Shown: piece after piece, positions 1 through 6,693 of the stretch
How the letters are laid out: the number at the start of each line of letters is the position of its first letter
How positions within the stretch are numbered: position 1 is the first letter of the stretch
Assembly: GCA_003857395.1 (NCBI GenBank)
Contig: RPRC01000189.1
Coordinates: 1-12,686 of the forward strand
DNA length: 12,686 nt
From: Geobacter sp.
GTDB lineage: Bacteria; Desulfobacterota; Desulfuromonadia; Geobacterales; Geobacteraceae
Reading direction: 5' to 3'
Position numbers and translations under genes: made by a program
The notes under the pieces: model-generated
What the model saw: the letters and a program-made list of their open reading frames with translations, nothing else
Database searches by the model: none
What the model was told of the DNA's origin: nothing

Positions 1-2581
1 CCACCACCAGCGCAAGGAGGCCGGCACCGGTAAGCCAGACCGCGCGCAGTCGCTTTCGAGTGGCGAACACCATGATGCACAGGGCCAGGAAACTCCAGAA
101 GATGGAAAGTGCCGCCTGGAGAAGAACCGAATGATAGAGGGGGATGACGCGGAACGGGACTCTGCCCCAGTGATGGATTGTTCGGATGAGCGTGCCGTTC
201 AGCCATAGAAAAAGGGTTGCGAAATAGACGGAGTAGAATAATCTGCTGACCGGATAGTGAGAGAAGAAATCGGGAAATTCCACAGCCGTGCGCCGGTACC
301 AGACGGGAAGCACGATGGCAATCAGGGCGAAGGTTATGTCGAGCGGATTGAGAAACGGAAGGTAGCTGAGCGGGAACGGATCTCCCGGGGAGCAAACGCT
401 TGAGTACAGGGACCAGATCCATGCCGCCAGGGCGATCGGGCCTGCTCCGAGGGACAGGTAGTCGCATTTGTGTCGTTCCAGAGGCCACGTGAGCCGCACG
501 GTTCGATTGGCTATAAGCAGGAGCAGAAGAGCCGGTATCAGACCCCAGGCAATGAGAGGCCAGACAGGAGAGCCTGCTATCCAGTGGTCAAGCTGCCAGG
601 CGAACTCCAGGGACAGGAGGCCGGCGAGAATCCAGAGGGTGCCGCTGTGGAAGATGGCAAGAATTCTGGAGTGGAGAGTTTCGTGACGGTAGAGGATCAG
701 GTAGATAGCAGCAAAGGAGAGCGGCCATCCTGCGATTCCACCATCTGCGAGCGGGTGGAGGTCTTGCGAAGCCATAGCCTGTGTGGCGAGAAGCATGGCG
801 GGCAGGAGGGCAAGTGCCGGCCAGGCCATCGCCGGCCAGGCAAGACGTCTTTCCAGGGTGTCACAGCTCAAGGAGGATGCCGCGAGAAAAACCAGTACGA
901 TGCCGAACCGGTATCCTGCCACTGCGTGGCCCACTATTTCTGCAAGGCCGCCGCCGAACCACCAGAGGAGGCCCCATGCCAGCAGGATGACTCCGGTAAG
1001 CGCTTCCCAGTGAAGAACCTTATCCTTATGACGGTGAAGAAGGTAGGCGGAAAAGATTCCGGTGAGCGAGATGAGGGCCGTGCCCAGGAAAAGCCCGTTG
1101 AGCAGCGGAACAGCGTCTGCTGCTCGATGCATGTCCGTGAGAAAGGCCAGGCCTGCCCCGAGTTGCAGGAGCATGCCGAACGCGCGTGCAGATTGTCGCT
1201 GTTGGCGGACTCCGGCCCAGAGGAGTGCCGCTCCTTCAAGTGCCCAGGCGGCAGAGGTCCAGCGACCATTAAGGGCGAAAGGGATTGCCATGGTTGCGAA
1301 GATGATGCCGAAGGCGAAAAAAGCTTCCGTTAGGGTACGCATGAAAACAGGGCGTTTCTTGAAAAGAAACCAGGCAAGCGGCAGGTAAAAGAGGCCGAGT
1401 CCCAGCGCACTCCAGGCAAGGCCGAAGTGGTATGATTCCACGAGCAGTGCCTGAAGGGCAAATGCCACGATCGGAGTGCCGAATACCAGGGTACCGTCCA
1501 CGTATCCTTTCAGGTCCGGAGGCTGCCTCAGGGCAAAGAGCACTGCGATAAAGGTGTAGATCAGGAAAAAAAGGATGAGGAACGGTTCGGTTGTGGCGAA
1601 GTATTCCGGGCGGTAATACTTCCAGCCCCAGGTCGTGCCGATTATAAAGGTGAAGGCGAAACCGATCAGGTTGAGGACTCTCCAGGCCCGGAACCAGGAA
1701 ATTCCGGCGATGCCGAGATTCAGGAGCGCGTAATAGCTGAACAATGCTACATGGCTACCGGAGCCCGTTGAGGCGAGTACCGGAGCAAGAAAGCCTCCCG
1801 AAGCCCCGAGGACCGCCAGAGAGCGAGAGTCCTGAAGGACCGCCAGAACTGCAGAGAGCGCGGCCACCGCAACGAGCACGGAAAAGGCGAATGCCGGGGG
1901 AATCAGGGCATAGAGACGCAAGGCGGCGAAGGTTGTCAGATACAGGATGCCGATCCCGCCTCCCTGGAGTGCGTGGGCATAGGCAGCCCGAGCAAAGCGA
2001 AGCCGCCATCCTAACGCGAGTAGTACAACCCCTGCCAGGGCGGCAGCGGAGAGCCGCAGTTCTATGGGAAGCAGAGAGTGTTCCGCGGCATATTTTACCA
2101 GGAATGAGACCCCGACGAAGAGGATTATTACCCCCGTCTTCACCACGAGGCTGCCGCCGGACATAAAATCCTGAATCGGGGTCAGAATAGCCTGGAGCGG
2201 CGAAGGTTTCAGCCGTGGGTCTTGTTCGAGGAATGGAGGTGGTGCCGAAGGGCTTTCCGACCATTCGGGAGCCCATTCAGGAATGGCAGAGTCATCTGGA
2301 GTGACGCCTTTTTCGAACTGGGGAGGGGCTGCTTCTCTGGGTTTGCCGGGGAGGGGCTCAGTCTTTTCCGCCGGGGAAGGCACAGGAGTGGGGGCTGTTC
2401 GGTAGCCGCGTTCAACCCTTCCCCGGAGTTCCTGTAGCTCCTGCTCCAGTGTGGAAAACTTGCTTCGATAGGAGAGGATGCTCCAGATTACATAACCGAA
2501 GAGGACGCCGGCCAGCGCCCCGGGAAATCCTGATAGGGCACCTCCGATGACAGCACCGAGCAGTAGGGCTAAAACAATCAT
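1..2581 (-). CDS. DUF2339-family polytopic membrane protein (3' end cut by window edge)
   Basis: The reverse strand reads open from an ATG at 2581-2579 to position 1 without a stop, giving 860 residues; the C-terminus lies outside. The N-terminus has a hydrophobic segment (about residues 2-37), a short coiled-coil stretch (about 42-58, TLEQELQELRGRVE) and a Pro/Ala/Glu-rich linker (about 60-128). After that come many hydrophobic segments, with a start typical of DUF2339: SGGSLVVKTGVIILFVGVSF near 141-160, then LVKYAAE, ALQGGGIGILYLTTFAALRLY near 204-224, and DSRSLAVLGASGGFLAPVLAS. The family is an inner-membrane protein with a dozen or more predicted helices and no established function. A GGTGAG sequence just upstream can serve as ribosome binding site. 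It lies 110 bases downstream of the small coiled-coil gene in the same direction, so the two may be co-transcribed. Family assignment is from remembered sequence pattern; function is unknown. Confidence 0.88.
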   Translation of the reverse strand, partial: MIVLALLLGAVIGGALSGFPGALAGVLFGYVIWSILSYRSKFSTLEQELQELRGRVERGYRTAPTPVPSPAEKTEPLPGKPREAAPPQFEKGVTPDDSAIPEWAPEWSESPSAPPPFLEQDPRLKPSPLQAILTPIQDFMSGGSLVVKTGVIILFVGVSFLVKYAAEHSLLPIELRLSAAALAGVVLLALGWRLRFARAAYAHALQGGGIGILYLTTFAALRLYALIPPAFAFSVLVAVAALSAVLAVLQDSRSLAVLGASGGFLAPVLASTGSGSHVALFSYYALLNLGIAGISWFRAWRVLNLIGFAFTFIIGTTWGWKYYRPEYFATTEPFLILFFLIYTFIAVLFALRQPPDLKGYVDGTLVFGTPIVAFALQALLVESYHFGLAWSALGLGLFYLPLAWFLFKKRPVFMRTLTEAFFAFGIIFATMAIPFALNGRWTSAAWALEGAALLWAGVRQQRQSARAFGMLLQLGAGLAFLTDMHRAADAVPLLNGLFLGTALISLTGIFSAYLLHRHKDKVLHWEALTGVILLAWGLLWWFGGGLAEIVGHAVAGYRFGIVLVFLAASSLSCDTLERRLAWPAMAWPALALLPAMLLATQAMASQDLHPLADGGIAGWPLSFAAIYLILYRHETLHSRILAIFHSGTLWILAGLLSLEFAWQLDHWIAGSPVWPLIAWGLIPALLLLLIANRTVRLTWPLERHKCDYLSLGAGPIALAAWIWSLYSSVCSPGDPFPLSYLPFLNPLDITFALIAIVLPVWYRRTAVEFPDFFSHYPVSRLFYSVYFATLFLWLNGTLIRTIHHWGRVPFRVIPLYHSVLLQAALSIFWSFLALCIMVFATRKRLRAVWLTGAGLLALVV

Positions 2582-2637
2582 TTCTCACCGCCGTTCGTTG
2601 AAATTGTTACCATACGCCAACCGGTACAGCCGAACGC

Positions 2638-2649
2638 AGGAAATTTCCT
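2638..2649. repeat. 12-bp palindrome between the coiled-coil gene and the DUF2339 gene
   Basis: AGGAAATTTCCT is a perfect palindrome in the 110-base gap (2582-2691). It lies about 57 bases before the DUF2339 start. It could be an operator or chance; no promoter boxes with good spacing were found around it. Confidence 0.25.
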
Positions 2650-2691
2650 TACGAATCGGTCAGGTTCGAAGGATTGGGGAAAAGGAGCATT

Positions 2692-2943
2692 TCAGGCAAG
2701 GTCTCTCCAGCCCCGGTCTCTCAGTTCTTTCTTCAGTGTCTGCATCTCCTGGCGCAGTTTCAGATATTCGGCTGGGCTTGGCATTCCCTTTAATTGATAG
2801 CGCAGCAGCATATATTCGCCATGCACCTCGGTCAGTCGCTGTTCCAGTTCGGTATTGCGCTTGCGCAAAGCAGCATTTTCTTTCTGCAGGTCACTAAGTT
2901 CTTTTTTTATCTTCGAGAAGATGTCAATTTCGACAGTTTTCAC
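2692..2943 (-). CDS. Small coiled-coil protein of unknown function
   Basis: This 83-residue protein starts at GTG (2943-2941), with a strong GGGGGGTGAAG ribosome binding site a few bases upstream. Residues about 8-45 (SKIKKELSDLQKENAALRK and onward) carry heptad-like leucine spacing and many charged residues, as expected for a coiled coil. A second charged helix covers about 60-78 (YLKLRQEMQTLKKELRDRG). No signal peptide, membrane segment or catalytic motif is visible. It is the first gene after a good minus-strand promoter and precedes the DUF2339 membrane protein, whose N-terminus also has a short coiled-coil stretch. A physical association is possible but purely inferred. I do not recognise a named family. 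Confidence 0.78.
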   Translation of the reverse strand: MKTVEIDIFSKIKKELSDLQKENAALRKRNTELEQRLTEVHGEYMLLRYQLKGMPSPAEYLKLRQEMQTLKKELRDRGWRDLA

Positions 2944-2994
2944 GGCTCTTCACCCCCCTGTTGCGGCGCGGGGCGCAGTTTTAACCACATCTAC

Positions 2995-3023
2995 ACTCTA
3001 GTCAAAGCGCACGCTTTTGTCAA
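2995..3023 (-). promoter_or_regulatory. Sigma70-type promoter for the coiled-coil/DUF2339 genes
   Basis: Read on the minus strand, a perfect -35 box TTGACA (3023-3018) is followed after a 17-base spacer by TAGAGT (3000-2995), a 4/6 match to TATAAT. The spacer contains the inverted repeat AAAGCG-CA-CGCTTT (3004-3017), a candidate repressor site. The start codon lies about 50 bases downstream. Confidence 0.6.
3004..3017. repeat. Palindrome in divergent promoter region (candidate operator)
   Basis: AAAGCG and CGCTTT form a 6-base inverted repeat around a CA centre. It fills the -35/-10 spacer of the minus-strand promoter and ends nine bases before the -35 of the plus-strand promoter. A protein bound here could affect both transcripts. 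No regulator is identifiable in the window. Confidence 0.4.
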
Positions 3024-3025
3024 GA

Positions 3026-3053
3026 TTGCCATGTGAGTGATAAGTGGTATAAT
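3026..3053 (+). promoter_or_regulatory. Sigma70-type promoter for amrS
   Basis: TTGCCA (3026-3031, 5/6 match to TTGACA) is followed after 16 bases by a perfect TATAAT (3048-3053). The predicted start of transcription is near 3060, leaving a leader of about 20 bases before the ATG at 3080. It is back-to-back with the minus-strand promoter; the two -35 boxes are only two bases apart. Confidence 0.7.
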
Positions 3054-3079
3054 TTCGACATGTTAGAAAGGGGGTGCCT

Positions 3080-4096
3080 ATGAAGGAGGCAATGTTCTTC
3101 GAGAAGTTGGAAGGGAAAAGGGTCCAGTGCGGGCTCTGTCGGTTTCGCTGTCACATTGCAGATGCCAGGCGGGGTATCTGCGGAGTCCGGGAAAACAGAG
3201 ATGGTGTACTCTATTCCCTGGTCTACGGGAAAGCCGTGGCGGAGCAGGTGGACCCGATCGAGAAAAAACCCCTATTCCACTTTCTTCCCGGCAGCCTGTC
3301 CTATTCTGTTGCCACCATGGGTTGCAACTTCCGCTGCAAACACTGTCAAAACCACAACATTTCGCAGCCGCCCCGCGAAGACGGGAGAATACTGGGCAGG
3401 CAGCTTATGCCGGACGAAATAGTTGCCCATGCCCTTGCTGCCGGCTGCCGTTCCATTTCTTACACCTATACCGAGCCGACCATATTCTTCGAGTATGCCT
3501 ACGACACCGCTGTACTGGCGCAGCGGAATGGCCTGAAGAATATCTTTGTCACCAATGGGTATATTACGGAGGAGGCCCTTTCTTTTCTCAGCCCCTATCT
3601 CGATGCGGCAAATATTGACCTGAAAGGTTTTACCAATTCATTTTACCGGGAGATTGTCGGGGGGGCAGATCTGGGAGAGGTCCTCGAATCGATCAGACTC
3701 CATAAACGTCTTGGTATCTGGCTGGAAATCACCACCCTGATCATTCCTGGTCTTAATGATTCCGATGACGAGTTGACCGCCATTGCACGCTTTATTGCCG
3801 ACGAAGTCGGGTGCGATACCCCCTGGCATGTGAGCAGCTTTCACCCTACCTATCTACTGACCGATCGTTCCTCGACGCCTCTCGCAACAGTGCAGAGAGC
3901 CCGCCAGATCGGCATTGCCGCGGGTCTCCGCTATGTTTATGAAGGCAATGTCCCGGGAGATGGCGGAGAGAATACCTGGTGTCCTGGTTGCCATGCTCCG
4001 CTGATTGCTCGACGTGGTTTCAGCATTGAAGATATCCTTGTCCGAGATGGAAAGTGTCCTTCATGCGGCATTGAGATCGATGGTGTGTGGGAGTAG
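3080..4096 (+). CDS. amrS: AmmeMemoRadiSam-type radical SAM enzyme AmrS
   Basis: This 338-residue protein has the CxxxCxxC radical SAM cluster motif (CNFRCKHC, Cys82, Cys86, Cys89), which binds the 4Fe-4S cluster that cleaves S-adenosylmethionine. Family hallmarks flank it: an N-terminal CGLCRFRC segment (about 17-24), DPIEKKPLFHFLPG just before the cluster, QNHNISQ just after it, and YEGNVPG near 287-293. The C-terminus has two CxxC pairs (CPGC at 301-304, CPSC at 326-329) resembling a zinc ribbon. AmrS is named for its association with AMMECR1 and Memo-like proteins; its reaction is not established. No AMMECR1 or Memo gene is visible here. I chose ATG 3080 over an in-frame GTG at 3074 because AGGGGG at 3069-3074 is then correctly spaced. 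It appears to be transcribed alone from its own promoter. Confidence 0.9.
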   Translation: MKEAMFFEKLEGKRVQCGLCRFRCHIADARRGICGVRENRDGVLYSLVYGKAVAEQVDPIEKKPLFHFLPGSLSYSVATMGCNFRCKHCQNHNISQPPREDGRILGRQLMPDEIVAHALAAGCRSISYTYTEPTIFFEYAYDTAVLAQRNGLKNIFVTNGYITEEALSFLSPYLDAANIDLKGFTNSFYREIVGGADLGEVLESIRLHKRLGIWLEITTLIIPGLNDSDDELTAIARFIADEVGCDTPWHVSSFHPTYLLTDRSSTPLATVQRARQIGIAAGLRYVYEGNVPGDGGENTWCPGCHAPLIARRGFSIEDILVRDGKCPSCGIEIDGVWE

Positions 4097-4291
4097 CGCC
4101 AGCGCAGCGGCCCGCAAATTTTTGCCTTGGAATACCCGTAGTGTTGTTTTCGCTTCGATGTCGGACTGATGATTTAGGGGGGCGCGTGCATCGTTGATAC
4201 TATTGATGAATTTTGTCGTGGTTATAAAGTGTGCACTTTGCAAATGTTTACCGGAAATTTGATCGTTTACGAGCCCGTTAACAGCGTTATC

Positions 4292-4326
4292 AACAGCTTC
4301 TCAACACAGATTGTTGAGAGGCTGTT
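4292..4326 (+). terminator. Strong 15-bp hairpin, possible terminator of amrS or small-RNA end
   Basis: AACAGCTTCTCAACA (4292-4306) pairs with TGTTGAGAGGCTGTT (4312-4326) over 15 pairs, one being a G-U wobble in the plus-strand RNA, with a 5-base loop. A short T-rich tail (TTTTAT with the last stem bases) follows, weaker than in a classical intrinsic terminator. It lies 195 bases after the amrS stop, so it could end amrS or a separate small transcript. Confidence 0.45.
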
Positions 4327-4359
4327 TTATCGTGGCCTTGAGTCATCAGCAATAACTCC

Positions 4360-4397
4360 GGAATGTCGTCCCGAACAGCTGGGATACTTTCGACTCC
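4360..4397 (+). other. Nested stem-loop, possible structured RNA element
   Basis: GGA (4360-4362), GTCG (4365-4368) and TCCC (4369-4372) can pair with GGGA (4381-4384), CGAC (4391-4394) and TCC (4395-4397). This gives a co-linear nested structure with an 8-base apical loop and small internal loops. The adjacent CCCCG (4409-4413) and CGGGG (4422-4426) form a second hairpin. Neither is followed by a T-run, so they do not look like terminators. Base pairing is read by eye only. Confidence 0.3.
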
Positions 4398-4442
4398 ATG
4401 ATGAGATGCCCCGCCATGTTTCGGGGTAAATGAACCCTGTTT

Positions 4443-4470
4443 TTGAAGCTAACACAGCGAAGTTTATAAT
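4443..4470 (+). promoter_or_regulatory. Sigma70-type promoter for plsC and downstream genes
   Basis: TTGAAG (4443-4448, 4/6 match) is spaced 16 bases from a perfect TATAAT (4465-4470). Transcription would start near 4477, giving a leader of about 60 bases before the plsC start at 4539. It probably drives plsC, rnhA, the HNH gene and the HAD gene. Confidence 0.6.
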
Positions 4471-4538
4471 GGTTGCCCCACTCTCCCGAAAATGCTATAC
4501 ATTATCTTTACTCTTATCTCAACTGTGACGAGGTTTGT

Positions 4539-5186
4539 TTGAAGGTATCATTTATCCGCCGTTTTTGGGTGACGTTTTCTGCACATGTCGTCGGTTTCTA
4601 TGCCTCCGTACTTAACCGCTTCACAATCAGCGGCGCTGAGAGTATTCCCCAGACCGGAGGTGTCCTTCTCGCTTCCAACCACATCTCTGCATATGATACG
4701 ATATTTCTCCCTTGGGCCATTATTCACAGATTCCCGTTTCAAATGGTTTGGGCTCCTGCCAAGGAAGAGCTTTTCGTGAAGCCTTTTCAGCGCTGGATGT
4801 ATAGCTCGTGGGGTGCCTTCCCCGTACGCAGGAAGCGGGATGTGCGGGCAGGCAAGGTTCTCAACGAACTTCTTGAAACCCAGAAGGTTATGCTTTTCCC
4901 TGAAGGTACCAGGAACCGCCAGGGGATTCTCGGCAAGGGCAATCGCGGCGTGGGTAAGATTATTTATGATACCCATCCGTCGGTTATCCCGACAGCCATT
5001 ATCGGTCTCAATACCTGGAAGTTTCCGGGCTTTGGTCAAAAGGCCCAAGTAGTATTTGGCCCTCCATTGGATTTTTCCGATCTTTACGGACGTGAAAACT
5101 GCAAGGAAACCCATGTTCTGATCGTGGAGCGGGTAATGTCTGCGATTGCCGATCTCCTGAAGCGTGAAGGAGCCTTTGTCCAGTGA
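4539..5186 (+). CDS. plsC: 1-acyl-sn-glycerol-3-phosphate acyltransferase (PlsC family)
   Basis: This 215-residue protein belongs to the family that transfers a fatty acyl group to lysophosphatidic acid to make phosphatidic acid at the cytoplasmic membrane. The acyltransferase motifs are clear: HX4D in NHISAYD (His48, Asp53), WGAFPVRR near 91-98 and FPEGTRN (120-126). A hydrophobic segment near residues 9-27 probably anchors it. The start is chosen as TTG 4539 because ACGAGG (4528-4533) is well spaced. The frame extends upstream to a TTG at 4473, but that lies immediately next to the -10 box and would precede the transcript start. The last codon overlaps rnhA by four bases, indicating translational coupling. 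The sequence motifs do not settle the acyl donor (acyl-ACP or acyl-CoA). Confidence 0.88.
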   Translation: MKVSFIRRFWVTFSAHVVGFYASVLNRFTISGAESIPQTGGVLLASNHISAYDTIFLPWAIIHRFPFQMVWAPAKEELFVKPFQRWMYSSWGAFPVRRKRDVRAGKVLNELLETQKVMLFPEGTRNRQGILGKGNRGVGKIIYDTHPSVIPTAIIGLNTWKFPGFGQKAQVVFGPPLDFSDLYGRENCKETHVLIVERVMSAIADLLKREGAFVQ

Positions 5187-5629
5187 AAGTCGAGATATTC
5201 TGTGATGGTGCCTGCAGCGGCAACCCCGGTCCCGGAGGTTTCGGCTGTGTCCTTCGTTCCGGCGGCAAGGAAAAAGAACTGTCCGGCTCCGATCCGCATA
5301 CCACCAACAACCGCATGGAAATGATGGCTGCCATTACCGCTCTGGCGTCGCTGAAGCGTCCCTGTGATGTGGTGCTGACAACCGATTCCCAGTATCTTGT
5401 CAAGGGAATGACGGAATGGATAGACGGCTGGCTGAAGCGGGGCTGGAAAAACAGCAAGAAAGAGGATGTTTTGAACCGTGACCTGTGGGAGAAGCTCCTG
5501 GAGCAGGCCAAGGTACACCGAATTCAGTGGGAATGGATCCGCGGCCATAATGGCCATGTGGAAAACGAGCGCTGCGACGAGCTTGCGCGGCAGGCCATCT
5601 GTACGATGCAAAAAAGTACCGGGAAGTGA
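5183..5629 (+). CDS. rnhA: Ribonuclease HI
   Basis: RNase HI cuts the RNA strand of RNA-DNA hybrids and removes R-loops and primer remnants. The 148-residue protein has the whole catalytic set: Asp8 ([14 protein letters not shown]), Glu46 (TNNRMEMMA), Asp68 (TTDSQYL), His122 (RGHNGH) and Asp132 (NERCDELA). Each is offset by exactly two from the E. coli residues 10, 48, 70, 124 and 134. The basic Trp-rich handle ([13 protein letters not shown], about 79-91) is present, so this is the E. coli-type enzyme. The GTG start overlaps the plsC stop in GTGA, and a GTGAAGGAG sequence just upstream in plsC can serve as ribosome binding site. Confidence 0.96.
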   Translation: MKVEIFCDGACSGNPGPGGFGCVLRSGGKEKELSGSDPHTTNNRMEMMAAITALASLKRPCDVVLTTDSQYLVKGMTEWIDGWLKRGWKNSKKEDVLNRDLWEKLLEQAKVHRIQWEWIRGHNGHVENERCDELARQAICTMQKSTGK

Positions 5630-5636
5630 TGGAACG

Positions 5637-5936
5637 TTGAGTCAGTTTATTATTCAACTATCGGAAGATGAGATCCGGAGGGAAAAGGACAAGGGGCGCG
5701 AGCTCCGAAAAACCCGCTGGTGGAAAAACCGTCTGGCTCGTGGTGTCTGCCACTACTGCGGAGGCATATTTCCCCCTTCCGAGTTGACCATGGACCACCT
5801 TGTTCCCATTATCCGCGGTGGCAGGAGCACCCAGGGGAATGTTGTGCCTGCCTGCAAGGATTGTAACAGCAAGAAGGGCTATCTGCTTCCTATGGAGTGG
5901 GAGGAATACCTGAACTCTGTGAGGAAAGAACTATGA
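5637..5936 (+). CDS. Small HNH endonuclease
   Basis: This 99-residue protein has a compact HNH/zinc fold: CHYC (Cys38, Cys41), the catalytic DH pair in TMDHLVPIIRGG (Asp53, His54), Asn68 in GNVVP and a second pair CKDCN (Cys73, Cys76) followed by Asn77. The N-terminus is a charged helix (about 9-35). The HNH core is of the type found in many small bacterial nucleases and resembles stand-alone HNH proteins rather than homing enzymes. The start is taken as TTG 5637, seven bases after the rnhA stop, because no ATG or GTG lies in frame before the core within the intergenic space; the ribosome binding site is weak. Its last codon overlaps the next gene's ATG. The operon position with RNase HI suggests a nucleic-acid processing role, but substrate and function are unknown. 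Confidence 0.85.
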   Translation: MSQFIIQLSEDEIRREKDKGRELRKTRWWKNRLARGVCHYCGGIFPPSELTMDHLVPIIRGGRSTQGNVVPACKDCNSKKGYLLPMEWEEYLNSVRKEL

Positions 5937-6598
5937 TGCCGCAGGGGATGAGCGCCTACACGACGGTGATCTATGACTGCGATGGCGTCATGTTCGAGTC
6001 ATTTGAGGCAAATTTCGCCTTTTATTCGAGAGTCCTCGAGAAATTCGGCAAACCACCGCTCGACAGGACTAACGCGGAGACCATGCACCTCCTCCACACC
6101 TATTCCAGTAAGGATGTCCTTGCACGGTTCTTTGTCGACGATCCCCGTGAAGACGCGGCCCTCTGTTATGCTGCATCGATTGATTACCGGGAGCTTCTTC
6201 CTTTTATGCATATGGAGGCGGAGCTCGTCGAGACTCTGCAGGCACTCTACAGCAGGGTTAACCTGGCCGTTTGCACAAATCGCTCGAATTCGATGGAATT
6301 GCTCTTGGAAGATTTTGGCCTGACCTCCTATTTCAGTTATGTTATGACCGCGGCGAAAGTGAAGAAACCGAAACCCCACCCCGAACCGTTGCTGAAGATT
6401 CTTGAGCACTACCGGATCACACCGGGGGAGGCGCTCTTTGTGGGAGATTCGGTGCTTGACCAGCGATCCGCCGAGGCCGCCGGGGTGCCCTTTGTTGCCT
6501 ACAAGTCTGATCTCCCCGGTTTCGCGCAAATCAAGCACCATTCAGAAATACTGGTGCTCCTAGAAAACAGAAATCCGTCTGTGAATATGTTGCCCTGA
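5933..6598 (+). CDS. HAD-superfamily hydrolase, phosphoglycolate phosphatase-like
   Basis: The 221-residue protein carries all four HAD motifs: the nucleophile motif YDCDGV (Asp15, Asp17), Thr115 in VCTNRS, Lys near 145-147 in KKPKPHP, and GDSVLD (Gly171-Asp176). A helical cap (about 20-95) lies between motifs I and II, as in subclass I phosphatases such as Gph. Members remove phosphate from small metabolites; the exact substrate cannot be read from the sequence. The start ATG at 5933 overlaps the HNH stop (ATGA) and has GAGGAAAG upstream. A second ATG follows directly at 5936. It is the last gene of the plsC-rnhA-HNH cluster; the next gene is 95 bases away. Confidence 0.9.
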   Translation: MMPQGMSAYTTVIYDCDGVMFESFEANFAFYSRVLEKFGKPPLDRTNAETMHLLHTYSSKDVLARFFVDDPREDAALCYAASIDYRELLPFMHMEAELVETLQALYSRVNLAVCTNRSNSMELLLEDFGLTSYFSYVMTAAKVKKPKPHPEPLLKILEHYRITPGEALFVGDSVLDQRSAEAAGVPFVAYKSDLPGFAQIKHHSEILVLLENRNPSVNMLP

Positions 6599-6655
6599 CA
6601 AGGGTCAGCCGCAAGCAATCTAAGCGCTGAAGTCTTGTCAATGGCACACTGCCAT
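6594..6655 (+). repeat. Inverted repeats between the HAD gene and yicC
   Basis: CTGAC-AAGG-GTCAG (6595-6608) overlaps the HAD stop codon. ATGGCA-CAC-TGCCAT (6641-6655) lies 40 bases before yicC. TGACAAG (6596-6602) can also pair with CTTGTCA (6634-6640), making an alternative long stem. None has a T-run, so termination is unlikely; they may be RNA folds or protein sites. Confidence 0.3.
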
Positions 6656-6693
6656 GTAACGATGACCTGCGTCGTCGGAAAATAGAGGGTCTT

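Larger units (their letters stand above)
4097..4538. other. 442-base gene-free region with several hairpins
   Basis: No convincing coding region is visible. The longest open frame (4229-4429, GTG start, 66 codons) has no recognisable motif and lacks a good ribosome binding site. The region is visibly richer in A+T than the flanking genes. It contains an inverted repeat AAAGTG-TG-CACTTT (4226-4239), a 15-bp hairpin (4292-4326), a nested stem structure (4360-4397), a CCCCG/CGGGG hairpin (4409-4426) and a promoter (4443-4470). Part of it may simply be the amrS terminator plus the plsC promoter. The density of structure also allows a small RNA or leader element. No known riboswitch consensus is recognised. 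Confidence 0.6.

Noticed and set aside
470..1333. Long plus-strand open frame of 287 codons
   Set aside because: It is antisense to the DUF2339 gene, has a low-complexity Glu/Gly/Arg/Lys composition without motifs, and the minus frame gives a clear family match.
1755..2276. Minus-strand open frame of 173 codons overlapping the DUF2339 gene
   Set aside because: It lies in a different frame from the DUF2339 reading and is Arg/Pro/Ser-rich, as expected of a shadow frame in GC-rich DNA.
4288..4296. TTATCAACA, resembling a DnaA box
   Set aside because: It is a single imperfect match, overlaps the hairpin arm, and there is no cluster of boxes or dnaA/dnaN neighbour to suggest an origin.
4229..4429. 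66-codon plus-strand frame in the large intergenic gap
   Set aside because: It starts inside an inverted repeat, contains the strong hairpin, has no good ribosome binding site and no recognisable motif.
4548..5114. 188-codon minus-strand frame opposite plsC
   Set aside because: It is antisense to a gene with clear acyltransferase motifs and shows no family features.
6635..6663. TTGTCA as a -35 box for yicC
   Set aside because: No acceptable -10 box occurs 16-18 bases downstream (TAACGA/AACGAT only).
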